Of a stretch of DNA of 64,000 nt, positions 44,944-56,510 are shown piece by piece. The notes beneath the pieces are model-generated. The model did not search any database and was not told where the DNA came from. It saw nothing but the letters and a program-made list of their open reading frames with translations. The position numbers and the translations under genes are program-made. Each line of letters opens with the position of its first letter. Position 1 is the stretch's first letter. This DNA comes from Rhizophagus irregularis (taxonomy: Eukaryota > Glomeromycota > Glomeromycetes > Glomerales > Glomeraceae). Where the stretch lies: assembly GCF_026210795.1 (NCBI RefSeq), contig NC_089452.1, positions 1,364,001-1,428,000 on the forward strand, read 5' to 3'.

Positions 44944-45012
44944 ACGTGATGCAGACGCATTGGAGACGCGCACTATGGCTATTATAAACGTGACGCAGAC
45001 GCAGAAGCTTAA
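44944..45012 (+). other. Relic of further repeat units past the stop
   Basis: The stop is caused by one extra T (GGCTATTAAACGTGATGC instead of GGCTATAAACGTGACGC). After it the repeat text continues. It first reads KRDADA in the +1 frame, then returns to the original frame for DAHYGYYKRDADAEA and a second TAA at 45010-45012. The precursor may once have ended there. Confidence 0.7.
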
Positions 45013-45033
45013 TTTTAAAATTCAAAAATTAAC

Positions 45034-45127
45034 AGATTTTTATGTAAATTTATTTTATTCTGTTATATTGTATAATACAAAGATTTTTATGTAAATTTAT
45101 TTTATTCGGTTATATTGTATAATAATT
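45034..45127. repeat. 47-bp direct duplication in the 3' UTR
   Basis: AGATTTTTATGTAAATTTAT...TTATATTGTATAATA occurs twice head to tail (45034-45080 and 45081-45127), nearly identical. It may double a poly(A) signal region. Confidence 0.8.
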
Positions 45128-47795
45128 AAAATATTCAATTTTTTTAATTCATAATAAGTATACTATATGATATTATTACTATTAGAATTTTTTTTACTGT
45201 GTAGAATTATATAATAAAATAAATTTAACACATTAAACCTTTTTTTTCTTGATTATTGATAGTAAATAAATTAAATTTAATATCATACTACTTAATAATT
45301 GGTTGACAGTGTTCTTTTTTTTTCCTTACCACTAGGCGTCACGTGTCGACATAACTAATTAAACAAATAAAACCAGTTTACTTTTGAATTTAAAATGACA
45401 TAACGGACATTGGTAACTCTTACTCGTATCAAAAAACATTTCTAAAAGTTTTATAAACACTTTTATAACTTCTTTTTCTATAAAAACTTTTATTTTCACG
45501 CTTTTTCTTCATTTTTTTTTTATTTCGTGTATTTTTGAGAAATTTTAGGTAACAATTTTTTTATCGACCTGCTTCGCTGGTTATTTATCTACCCAAAAGT
45601 TACTTAATAATATATGGAGGAAGTATCCAACTCACATACCGAACAAGCCGTTTTACGGCACTTCGACTCTTTTCACGAACAGTAAATTTTTTCGCTCAAC
45701 CCTATATTTCCGGAGTCGATACTCGGAGTAGCGGTGTCCTGTTGATCACCAAAAAAATTGATGAAATTCACACAGTTACCTTTCAAATAGAATATCCACG
45801 ATCAGTCCGGTAATGATAATGTATTTTTCATAGATAATTACGTAATAAACAAGTTCAAACTCGCAGTAAAGTTTGAATACATTATATACACTATACACTA
45901 AACATCCTAATTTACCAATTTACATACGAATTTTTATTGATAATATAAATACATAATTACATAATTGTTCATAAATAAACTATTTTTTAAAAATTATACT
46001 AATGTTTGTTGTTAATAAATAATAATTAAAGTAATTAAATAAATATATCATTATCTCTATACTATTTTTTTTAATTAAATAAATTCATTAAATTAATTAA
46101 AAAATAAATAAAAAAAAAAGAAGGAATGACTATTTGTTTGCGATACTCGGGGAGTGGACTTTTGATCTTGAGTCCAAAAATTTATTTTTCGCCTATATAC
46201 AGTATATCCGTACAAATGAAAAAAAAAAATGAAAAAATAAAAATAAAGGCATTCGCAGCGTTAGTTCCGATCACTGATCAAAACCTAAAGGGGAAAAGAA
46301 CAAAAAATAAAAAATGAAAAAAAAATAAATTAAAAATCCGGGTTAAAAAACTGTGAAAGGAAAAAAAATATTATTAAAAAAAACAAAAAAAATCCAGTCT
46401 TTAAAGAACCGGAAGGGAGGGGAAAATTTTTTTTAAAAAATTCTGAGCTTAAAATAAAAGAAAAAAATCCGGTTTTTATAAGACTGGAGAGAACGAAAAA
46501 AAAATAATAAATCTGGTTTTCAAAACCGTAAAAAGGAAAGAAAAAAAAATTTTCTCGGTTTAACCGTCAAAGAAACAACAAAAAAAAAAAATTTCAGTTT
46601 AATAAGAAACAATGGATAAAAATTTGGACGTGCACATGACCTCAATAGCCAATCAAACTACATGGAATAGATCAGGCGCAGACAATTCAAGAGGGTAATC
46701 TAAATATCACAATTATTCAATATATTAAAGTGGACGTTAATATTATCTTATTTGGAAATTTTGATCAAAATAATTATCGTTAGTCGTTACCATTAATATT
46801 TGACACGACAAAAACACATACTGGAGATGAACATAACTCAAATCAAGAAAAAGAAGTATCCAGAATATATTTTTTAAGAGTAATTTCATAAATGAATTAT
46901 AATTTAATATTTACAATTGTTGTAAAATTTATTTATTTATTATTTTATAATAGTGAAATTAATGTGACTAACCGTTACGAAGTCTGGAGCTTATCACATT
47001 GGAAATGATACAATAACGAACAAGCTAATATATTTAATTTAATTTATTTCGCATTTGTTGTAAAATTTGTACAAAAATAATTTATTATATTTCATATTTG
47101 GTATAAAATTTTACAAGAATAAAAATACTACATCAAAAATTTTAAAAATATTTATCGATCGAAAAGCTAAAAATTATAATACGAAAGAAGTAGACCAACA
47201 CATACATGGATTAATAGCAGATCGAGATATTTGATATTTTCATAGTATATTTGTAATATATGAAAGAACCAATTATATATTGACTCAAAGGACAAGCGGG
47301 CGGACAAACGGAACGGTTTTGTACCAACTCATCTAAATCATATAGTCCTTCGTTACACTCCGGACTAATAAATCTAATATATTACTATAATGTATTGATT
47401 TAAAAACATCATCCTAAGAACAAGTTCTTGTTGAGTTTCGGCATACTAAAAAATAATTAATATGTTTCGCAATTTAAAATTTATTTTAACTTACTAAAAA
47501 TTTACGTGAAGTAGTGAAGTAGCATTGAATTTATTTCAATTCATTTCGTGCGGTTACTTAGCTTGGTATTTTTTTCCAATTAAGAACTATCTTATGGCGT
47601 TCTTTTAAAGGACTCCCTTAAAATTTATGTAATCATAAGAGGAAGGAGAAAGTGGTTCATTAAGAATATTTGTCACTCATTCAACTATACGTTCATATGA
47701 CTTCGTAGCGCAAGCATGTTCCATCATCATCTAGAATACATTATTAGAAGAATTGATTTTTTAATTTTAAAAAAAAAACAAAATCAATTTTAGTA
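45128..47795. other. Long intergenic region with a purine-rich tract
   Basis: No gene. From about 46310 to 46615 the plus strand is a degenerate repeat of AAAAATCCGG(T)TTT, AGACTGGA and AAAAAAGGAAAG words, like that at 40.26-40.51 kb. The small ORF at 46126 runs into it and is not supported. Confidence 0.45.
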
Positions 47796-47990
47796 TATTT
47801 GCTTGGAACACGTGAGGCATTTCTTCATATATTTAAAGTGTAGTATTTGGAATGGAGATTTTTCAAATTTACCAGCATTATAAGATGAACTCTTATATTT
47901 AGTTGGTTAAGCAGATAAATTGCATCATCTTGAATCTTTCATCATCTCCTGTGCGTGCTAACTGTTAAGATCATTCTGTGATGTGTCGCA
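47796..47990 (+). pseudogene. BTB-domain relic
   Basis: One frame reads FFIYLKCSIWNGDFSNLPAL, stop, DELLYLVG, stop, ADKLHHLESFIISCAC. The order (I-Y-x-G near the middle, then LLYL-x-x-x-ADK-x-x-L-x-x-L) fits the C-terminal half of a BTB fold. Two in-frame stops show decay. The coding-like ORF at 48009-48191 just downstream may be a remnant of the same gene. Confidence 0.4.
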
Positions 47991-48345
47991 ATATTATCAT
48001 GTGAATGATTGACAATTCAACAATACAGAGAAAAAACACAATACATATTTATCAAACCGATAATACCAGCTGATGATGACGAACCAGCATCACGTATAGC
48101 AAGACTAAGAGCAAAACTTAAACCGCCTCAGCACTATCGCTGGCAATTACAATATTTTTTGGATTTAAAGGTTCAAATCTCATATCTTTAAGAGATATAA
48201 ACTCTAAATGCATCTTGTAATGCGGTAGGAAATTGATTTTGAGATGTAAGCCGATAATTGATTGCTATAAAAGAAAATTTTAGTAGGTAATACATTAATG
48301 ATTGATAAAATTTCATGTTAATCTTACCTAATACTCTTGCATTCG

Positions 48346-48717
48346 CTATTTTTTAGCAAGAGAGCTTGTAATAGAACGATGAGATTCTTTACAAAGAAAA
48401 TAATAACCTCCATCGTGTAAATACAAAATAGTTTTCCTTTTCCTAACTTCTCTTTTTTTCCTATTCATAATTAGAAACTTGATCCCATTCGGCAATAATT
48501 CGATCATCTTCCAAATTTTTCCATTCGGGTCTAAAATATGTTTATATGGTTTCAAGATTTTATCAAGATGAACTTAGGCTTGATTTCTATATTTATTAGT
48601 TATCTTAAATTCATTCATCATCACGTCAGCTTGTACAGGATCAGGAAGAAAACCAGCTCTTTGAATTTGCTCAATTGTCTTGACACTTTCGGATAATAAT
48701 GTAAACTTAAGTGACAT
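48346..48717 (-). pseudogene. Unrecognised gene with one nonsense codon
   Basis: From ATG 48717 the frame reads MSLKFTLLSESVKTIEQIQ, then GFLPDPVQADVMMNEFK, and hits TAA at codon 48. The same frame then continues for about 75 codons (LKPYKHILDPNGKIWKMIEL, ILYLHDGGYYFLCKE) to a stop at 48346. The codons look coding on both sides, so a single CAA-to-TAA change in a formerly 123-aa protein is likely. Alternatively, the two halves are separate. Family unknown. Confidence 0.5.
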
Positions 48718-49288
48718 TTTAAATCTCATGAAGGTCTTGGCGGTCCATTAAGATAATGTAGAAATTAATAATAAAGAATTTTTTAAAAAGTCGGTCATTT
48801 TCAAATAGTAAAACTATAAATTAGGAGATTCAGTGAAAATAATGGTTCAATTTATATGAGAATGAATATATATATATTATGAACTCTGGTTTTTATTTGT
48901 ACTAGTACCATGATTCTATGAAGTATGAATCGATATGATAAAATAGATTTCAAAATTTTTACTATTATTAGAATTTTTACAAGTTGAAAAAACAAATTAA
49001 TGCCTATAACAAATTATATAATTTTTTTGGGATACTTATAAATACATATTTTTAAATAAATTAAATTAAATTAGAAGAATTTCTGATGACATCAATATAT
49101 AAGCTAAACTGATGAACCGGAAAAAATACGGCCCGAAAAAAATGATCACCTGGATTGTGCAATGATCGGAGTAATTCCGCTTTTGATTTTAATTATCCTT
49201 TTTTAGTAACTAATTATAAATATACATATAAAAAAAAAAAATAATAATTTTGTTAACTGTTAATATTGTATATTACGAAAATAACCTA
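48718..49288. other. 5' flank of the kinase
   Basis: No gene. Around 49.11-49.15 kb GATGAACCGGAAAAAATACG and GGCCCGAAAAAAATG resemble the flank of the kinase at 5.0 kb. Confidence 0.4.
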
Positions 49289-50913
49289 ATGGGAACCAAA
49301 TTTAGTAAATTAAATATCTCAAGTAGAGATTCCAATTACAAAAATTGTTCGTATTGTAATAAACCCTTTACTGAAAAATTGTGGTGTAAAGAATGTGACA
49401 AATTTAGAATAATGGAAGGATGGACAAGTGAAAATCCTGATATTGATAAGTTTATAAAAGATACTATTTGTAAGCCAGCAGGATGGGACAAAAAATATAG
49501 CCATGATTTTCTTGAATGGGTACCATATGAGAGGTTTGCAGATATAAAAGAAATTGGTGAAGGTGGATTTGCCAAAGTATATTCTGCAACTTGGATTGAT
49601 GGTAAATCATCTTATGATAAACAAAGTGATGGAAGTTGGAAAAAAAGGGAACCCAAATCTATAAAAGTTGCCTTGAAAAAGATAAATGGATCACAGAATA
49701 TATCAGATAAATATTTAAATGAAGTACGTTTTTATACTATGTTATTTTAATTTATTTATTTTTATTATTTAATATTAATAATCATTTAATAATACTCTTA
49801 TATTAAAAATTCATTGTATGTATAGCTTAAGATACATTGGAATATATCTAAAAATAACGGATTGAGTTTCTATGGACTAACTAAATACCCAGAAACTAAA
49901 GAATTTGTGATGATAATACAATTTGCTGATAAAGGAAATTTGAGAAGTATTCTTTCAAAAAACTTTAACAACATTAAGTGGTTAAATAAAATTGGTTATT
50001 TACTTGGTATACTCGTAGACCTACGAAATTTACATAGATTAGGATATTTACATAAAGATTTTCATAGTGGAAATGTCTTAAAAACTAATATTGGCGAATA
50101 TATTTCAGACTTTGGATTATCTGGACCAGCAAATGAACAAAAATCAGATGATAAAGTATATGGAGTAATGCCATATATTGCTCCAGAAGTCTTGAATGGT
50201 GAACCATATATATCATCATCCGATATTTATAGTCTAGGTGTAGTTATGGCTGAATTATCATCAGGAAAACCACCTTTTTACAACAAAAAACATGATTTAA
50301 GCTTGGCATTAGCCATATGTAATGGACTAAGACCAGAATTTGGAAAAGACACTCCTGAATTTTATAAAAAATTAGTTTATAAATGCATGAATGCCAATCC
50401 AAATGAAAGACCAACAGCTGAAGAATTACACAATATAGTTGGATTTTGGTATGAGTCTATTAGAAATGAGAATGACGAAGAAGAAAAATTCGGTTATAAA
50501 GGAAACGAAATTAAAGCAGGATTTGAAGAAGCTGATAAAGAAATACCAAATATCTCAACTTCGTACGAGAAGAATTCAGATGCCGTATATACTAGTAGAG
50601 CGTTTACATTTAGTAATCTATTACCAAAACCTGTTAATTCATCCATTATTACTTCATATGTTAATAATGAAGGTATTTTTATTTTTTATTTTTAAATTTT
50701 ATTTTTACTTAAATAAATAATAATTAACCTATTGTTTAATAGTTTGTGACTCTCAATTAATCGATTTGGAAGTATCTAATTCAATACAATTAAGAGGTAC
50801 TATAAACATTAATTTACCGCTTACTTTATATATTTTAAGTATACTAATAATATTTATATTTCTAATATTTAGACAGTAACGATGAAAGTAAAGTTGATGA
50901 TTTAGTGAATTAG
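49289..50913 (+). CDS. TKL-type protein kinase, four exons
   Basis: Predicted active cytosolic kinase, 458 aa. Exons are 49289-49723, 49826-50672, 50743-50796 and 50873-50913. Phases close and the ends match the paralogue at 5.0 kb. The MGT start at 49289 is preferred over an upstream ATG at 49250 because the paralogue starts there. N-terminal C-x2-C-x9-C-x2-C (CSYC...CKEC) precedes GWTSENPDID. The kinase domain shows GEGGFAKVYSATW, the lysine in VALKK, HKDFHSGNVL, SDFGLSGPA, IAPEVL and the tail YTSRAFTF. The last two small exons give CDSQLIDLEVSNSIQLR and a Ser/Asp-rich end. Partners unknown; expansions of this family are thought to serve environmental and symbiotic signalling. Confidence 0.88.
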
Positions 50914-51064
50914 TGAATCGAATATTTATTATTTATTTATAAGCTATATTATAATTGGCAGCTTAATTTCTTTATAATGTAAGCCTATGATTAAGTAGCT
51001 TAAAAACTTTCTAATAAACTATATATATGTTTAAGATTATATATACTAATTATAAAATTCCGTT

Positions 51065-51238
51065 CTAGTTTCCTTGACACTTCAAAAATTTATCATAAAT
51101 ATCAGCTCTGACATGTGAGAAACCTTCACGTCCTACTTGTTGGTTAGATGATTTAAGGAATATTATTGGCTTTAAATCACGTTCCGAGCTTTTATTATTA
51201 GAGTTATTATATAAAGGTAAAATCACAAAATCAGACAT
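51065..51238 (-). CDS. Small hypothetical protein, 57 aa
   Basis: ATG at 51238, TAG at 51067-51065. It starts MSDFVILPLYNNSNNKSSER, has the middle DLKPIIFLKSSNQQVG, and ends ADIYDKFLKCQGN. Codon choice is mixed and protein-like (TCG, GTC, GCT, CAA) compared with the surrounding AT-rich text. No signal peptide, membrane segment or known domain. It lies antisense and 150 bp past the end of the kinase gene. It could be a complete short gene or the surviving exon of a larger one. Confidence 0.45.
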   Translation of the reverse strand: MSDFVILPLYNNSNNKSSERDLKPIIFLKSSNQQVGREGFSHVRADIYDKFLKCQGN

Positions 51239-51650
51239 TTAAAAATAAACATTTAAAAGAATAAAGAATATTTTTTTTTTTATTCTGCAATCTAAGCAAA
51301 ACTTTTAAATGAACTAACAACTTATAAACTAACGCATTTACGTTAATTATACGATTAAAAAAAACAAGTCTTGATAAAATCACTCATTGTTAATCAAAAT
51401 AATAATAATAAAGACATAAAGCGACTTTTTTTATAAAAAATAAAATTTTAATTCAGTAAAAACTTAACAAGAAACCTTTAAAGTTTAATCTATTATTACC
51501 CAATAGTAGATATAATTAATATTTAATGGAGATATCGGTTTCGTCCAATCATTGAGTTATAATAGTTCGATCTAAAATTAAAATTCCACATATCCTAATC
51601 TAATGAATAATGAGCGCAATATTTGTTAGGTTTTTTTTTTAAAAAAAAAA

Positions 51651-52935
51651 ATGGTATATCTCAACAAAGACATACTTTTCCTAATTTTTGAAGAATTAAA
51701 AAATGATAAAAAATCACTCTATTCTTGCCTTTTAGTTAATAGATCGTGATGTGAAACAGCGGTACCAATTTTATGGAAAAATCCTTTTATTACGAATTAT
51801 TTTAATGGTAATAATTTCATATTTATCAAAAGAATCAAGAGATATGTTGAAGGATCGAGGAATTAATAATCAAAAATATATCAACGACCTTTATTTAATT
51901 ATATTTTTTTTGGAAATATTTGGAATTATCATACTCAAAAAGTGTAATAATTTCTTCAAAAAAAGTTGAAAAATCAAATTATCTATAATAAAAAATGAGA
52001 TATTAAAAATATTTATTAATAGAAATACAAAATTAATTCACCTTTCTATTCCATTTGATTTTGATAATCGATTACATCATCCGAAAATTACCTTTCAGAA
52101 CTTCAATCCCTTCGTTGTTTTATTACCAAAATTAATCGAAGGATTGGCTAAAATATTAAAAAATTTAACTGATGATGTGAATGATATTATTAAATTAATT
52201 GAAGTACAAAAAAATCTGAATGACGTTAAATTTGCCAGTATGATAAAAGATGAAGAATCATTGATTAAACATGAGAGATTTCTTTCTCATCTTACAAATT
52301 TATTAAGTTTAGAATTTTCTTTATTGATGGTTAAATTAAATGGAATGATTCGAATTATTTTGAAAATTTATCATTACCCGTTTTAAAATTTTAAAAGTTG
52401 CAAAAATTTCATCTAAAATATTGGCAAAATTAATTAAAAATACGAAAGAAACTCTTTCAGAAATTAGTGTATTTTTATGATGGTAAGATTCTTATTAAAA
52501 CAATTTATCAAAATTTGTCCAAATTTAAAATATCTTAAATTAACAATATTTTCCAATTTTAATACTCTTAATTTATGAAATTGAAGAATTTATTGATTAA
52601 TTGTAAACTTTTAAATGGATTAATTATTGAAATATATGAGGATAAAAACAATTAATTTAATTGGGATGAATAATTTATTTAAATTTTAATTTTTTTTTTT
52701 TTATCATGATACGATAAAATTATGAAGATATAAAATTATTTCTTAATAATTGGAAAGATAGAAATTCTTTATTATTAAAGTTATATATTGGAAATTATTA
52801 TTTTAAAAGTGAAATTTAAGCATCAATTAGAAAATTTAATTAAAAAATATAAAAAAAAAGGTAATAGTTAGAAATTATTCTAATTGATTTACAATCATAT
52901 AATCATAATGATGAGTTTGATTGAGATTTATGAAT
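51651..52935 (+). pseudogene. Heavily decayed F-box gene
   Basis: Begins MVYLNKDILFLIFEELKNDK, then SCLLVNRS followed by TGA where relatives have the Trp of TWCE, then CETAVPILWKNPF. Later pieces in several frames match the family: YLSKESRDMLK, VNDIIKLIEVQKNLNDVKF and NWKDRNSLLLKLYI, with a tail that ran to about 52935. Many indels and stops. It is the most degraded of five F-box copies. Confidence 0.75.
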
Positions 52936-53290
52936 TATTTATTAATTAATAGATACAATATTTTGTAACGTAAATTTTGTTGATTTATATTATTATTCTA
53001 CCAATCATAATAAAGTTATTATTCTTAAGCCATTAGATTCAGTGATTTGAAATATTTTGACTATAAAATTCGACTTAAATTTTTATTACTATTAGCTGTA
53101 TACGCACTTTTTTTCCGGTCCCGGACCGGAATTATGATAATTTCGGTCAGGATTATCTATAATTTTCCTGATTTTTTCTTTGACGTAAACTCGACTACTT
53201 CAAACAATGCCATTTTTAATGGCACCTATGAAAAAACTATACAAACAACGACTAAACCTCCCTATCTCGACATCCGATAATATAATTTAT
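52936..53290. other. Intergenic, no gene seen
   Basis: AT-rich; the ORF at 53047 has no recognisable content. Confidence 0.3.
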
Positions 53291-53990
53291 AACGATTTAT
53301 ACTCTTCTTAGACAATTTATATAATATTCAAGTCAAATCTCAATTGAATATCCTACAAGCATTATTTAATACACCTGTACTAAGGCCTATTGCAATACAA
53401 AAAGTCACGGACTTACAAATAGACTTATGGTACCCGAAGCTACCAAATAATATTAACAAATATATCACATCAATCAAAAAACTGACTTATTTGGCCTCTT
53501 ATTAACCAATATCAATTTTCTTTAGCACTCACCATTAATATCAACATTATAGGAGCCGCCATAAGAGACTACATAGAAGACTTATCATAAGAAGACCTCA
53601 TATCACTTAGGTCTAAACGGATTATGTTTCTGGACCAGTTCACCAGTGGTGATGGTTACCATCTACTGACATGGAAAGAGATTAAAAGACAAAATTCAAC
53701 AAATTTTAAAGGAAAAATACCACGTTGGTTTAAAAATTTGGAAGACAACTATATCCTTAGTAATCATACCGATCAATCAAGATAGTACTCATAAAGATAA
53801 CACGGTTAAAATATCAAAAATAACACCGAATGAAGTTTCTAAACCTATAGCACAATGGACGGCACACTGGAATAATGTGATCAAAAATGTTGTGATGGGG
53901 AAAACTTTAACTCAAGATTCAACAGAATCACCGTATTTAGAACATTTCGTTGAAGTTACTAGAAGGGTGTTGCCACCTTGATTAGAAAAA
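53291..53990 (+). mobile_element. Decayed LINE fragment, plus strand
   Basis: Broken frames read NILQALFNTPVLRPIAIQKV, LWYPKLPNNINKYITSIKKL, ISLRSKRIMFLDQFTSGDGY with LLTWKEIKRQN, KGKIPRWFKNLEDN and PNEVSKPIAQWTAHWNNVI. This is the post-RT region of the non-LTR elements common in Rhizophagus, with stops and frame shifts throughout. It is oriented opposite to the next fragment. Confidence 0.6.
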
Positions 53991-54089
53991 TAGGAAAGAG
54001 CGGGAGAGAGATAAACTCCCTACCGGACGTACTACGAACCAAGGAAAAAAAACTATCTACTAGAACCGTGAACCAAAAATAAACTACAC

Positions 54090-56200
54090 TACCAAATTAC
54101 AAATAAAGGAAATATTATAAAACGAATTTATATTATGAGGTAACAAAAAAGTAGAAAATTCTTTATGTGTGGTCCAATCTTCCCCATGTAAAAAATTACT
54201 TGAAGTCCAACGTATATAGGCAGATTCGTTAATACGGTTAGCACTATTATTGTAGCCTACAACATTGGTACCGGACCGTGTATTTGATGGGCGAGGTTGA
54301 TCTTGATTTGTCAGTACATCGTTATCACGTGTTCCGTTGGAACGGCGACGTTTTTTATTATTCCCAAAGCGTTGATGATAAAACTTCTTTTGTGTTTAGT
54401 GATGCCCAAAGATAGTTCTCATTCTTTCGTGGCATTGGCGTGATCTAGCCAAATGTCCTTGTTGATGTCATGCATGAGTGGAACGATAAATTCAGAAAGC
54501 AATATAACGTGCTCGCTTGCGTCCTATGTAGTTGTAGATAATTCCGAAGGGATCAGTAAAAAGAAAGGTGAGTTTACTATATTATCTATCTTGTGAAATA
54601 GGCGAATTGAGATTGAACAATGATGATACTTCTATTCTTGACTTGAGATCAAAAGTCATGCCAGTGGCGTGTTTATCAATAATGTTGATAAATAGTTGAC
54701 AATGTTTGTTCATCAGTATGGTGATTTTGTCTGTGTGTTTCGGACATAACCCGATGTAAAAATTGGCAGCGGGCTGTTCATTGCATTCTTTACACAGAAG
54801 GGTGCTGGTAGGATACAGTTTTGGGTAATTTCTTTGAGATACGTCCAAGGTCGGATAAATAAAATTCGACTTCTTCATCTTCGATCCCTGTTTTTTAGAC
54901 AGAGCTTCGCCGGTAGGCGAGTCAGTGGGTTATGGTTCATCCATTGTTTAATAATAACCCAGTCGATTCGACCATCCAGTATGTGTTGTTCGATGGGTTT
55001 AAGTGAGGAATTATTGATAAGTGAATTGAAGATTTTCGCACGTATGACATTGTTACTCCAACGTCTAACATTTTGGTCTACAACGTATAAGTCGTTCCAT
55101 TTGATTAGACTTAAAGAAGAATCCGAAAAAAAATTTGTAGTTAACAACCATGGGATCTTTAATATTAGCGCTGGCTTTGACCAGACGATCCGCATGTTCG
55201 TTGAATGTATCATTGGTATGCGCTTTGACTTTAATCATGTCTAAGTTGATATTTCGAGTTTTGATTAACCACATGATGAGTTTCCAGATCAAAAAATTAT
55301 TTTGTTTGAGTTGTCGACGTGGACTGACTGTAGGAGTATGCAATTGTGACCCATAAGTATTAATACAATTATTTGAATCAGTGTAAATAGCTAGTGCATC
55401 GACTATTATAGGGGAGAACGATGATGACCGTGAGGATTCCCATAGCCTCACTTTTAGAAAGGGAAAAATAATGTGGAAGCTTTGAATTCTTTTCTTGGGC
55501 TCGACAGGTGAAATTGAATCCATCCATAACCACTTGTACAAGTGGTGCAACCAATTTGTTTAACTGAATTAACTGAACCATCCGTACGTGTAGAATACAA
55601 AATCGGTGGTCGTAGTAAAGTCTAAAGCTAAATTAAATAATTGTTCTTTAATATATTGTTTGCAGTGTTATGTAGTAAGAAATGGTACTACAACGTTACT
55701 ATATGAGGTAACGGTTTTGGAATGGAGGGAGACAAAGGTTTTGTCAAATTCAAGGTGTGCTTTATAGATTTTGTATGTTCTCTATCATATAATTAATAAA
55801 GTGTGTCATTTACCAAAAAAAAAAAAAAGAATGTTGTTTGCAGTGCAGTGCATCGTTGATTTGTTGACGAACCGCACGTAAAGAGAGGTTAGACGAATCA
55901 GCGTTGATAACTGGATTATTGATAGAACTATTCATCGGTGAAATATTATTAAACTGTAAAAATTGTTGATATACTGAATAGTAGCAATAAAATAATTTTT
56001 TCTAAATATCTTTTGTGTTCGAAGGACGTGGATTTGTGAACCTCGAACAAACGAGTCCTTTAGTAGGGAAGGCCACGATACAATTAGAACGATAGTCGTA
56101 AGAATTTACGGTACACTCTGAGCAACGAACTAAAATCAGATCCTTTTTGTGAGACGTATTATATATATCACTAGTTGATCGAAAGGGTCAGACGTGTTTT
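54090..56200 (-). mobile_element. Decayed LINE 3' part with RNase H domain, minus strand
   Basis: Reading downward: CSECTVNSYDYRSNCIV (about 56.1 kb), then RQQINDALHCKQYIKEQL, then the RNase H start FYT/DGSV (frame-shifted) with GYGWIQF. Next come AIYTDSNNCINTY, IKVKAHTNDTFNEHADRLVK, RWSNNVIRAKIFNSLINNSS and a zinc motif CKECNEQPA...GLCPKH. The last stretch is NNKKRRRSNGTRDNDV followed by INESAYIRWTSSNFLHGEDW. These are the typical C-terminal blocks of Glomeromycotina LINEs. Several frame shifts show it is dead. Confidence 0.65.
55668..55833 (+). mobile_element. 5'-truncated LINE 3' end with 12-bp target duplication
   Basis: A 166-bp insert ending in TTTACC and a run of A is flanked by TTGTTTGCAGTG on both sides (55656-55667 and 55834-55845). 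It splits the RNase-H-bearing LINE. A poly(A) tail, 5' truncation and target duplication are the marks of target-primed reverse transcription. Confidence 0.8.
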
Positions 56201-56510
56201 GGTTTTCAGTATAGAAATTGCTTTCGGTCTTAATATGTAGGGCTGGGTAGTAACCCGGTTCATTTTGTGAATTAAAAATAAAAATAAAAATAAAAATAAA
56301 AAGATCCTAGTTTTTTTTTGATTCGAATAAAAAAAAAAATTTAAATACGTAAATGCTTTATTTTTCTTTATTTTGATAATGGTCCCAATAAAAAAAAACT
56401 AATTTGTAAACTTCATCAGCGATCACATATATAAGGATTACAGTTAAAAAAAACCTTTTTTAATATTTAATGGTCTTAAGAAAAAAGGAATAATTTTAAC
56501 ATATTGGAAT
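56201..56510. other. 3' flank of the ankyrin gene
   Basis: Contains an (AAAAAT)n microsatellite at about 56270-56300 and T/A runs. No gene. Confidence 0.4.

Noticed and set aside
44149-45094. Three long ORFs over the peptide repeat, one plus-strand and two minus-strand (274-307 aa)
   Set aside because: They are open only because 33- and 21-bp units lack stops in those frames. They have no signal peptide, and the KR frame with the spliced leader explains the repeat.
46126-46317. 63-aa Lys-rich ORF
   Set aside because: Ends in the A-rich degenerate repeat, with no supporting features.
54834-55356. Plus-strand ORFs of 136 and 68 aa
   Set aside because: Shadows of the minus-strand LINE RNase H region.
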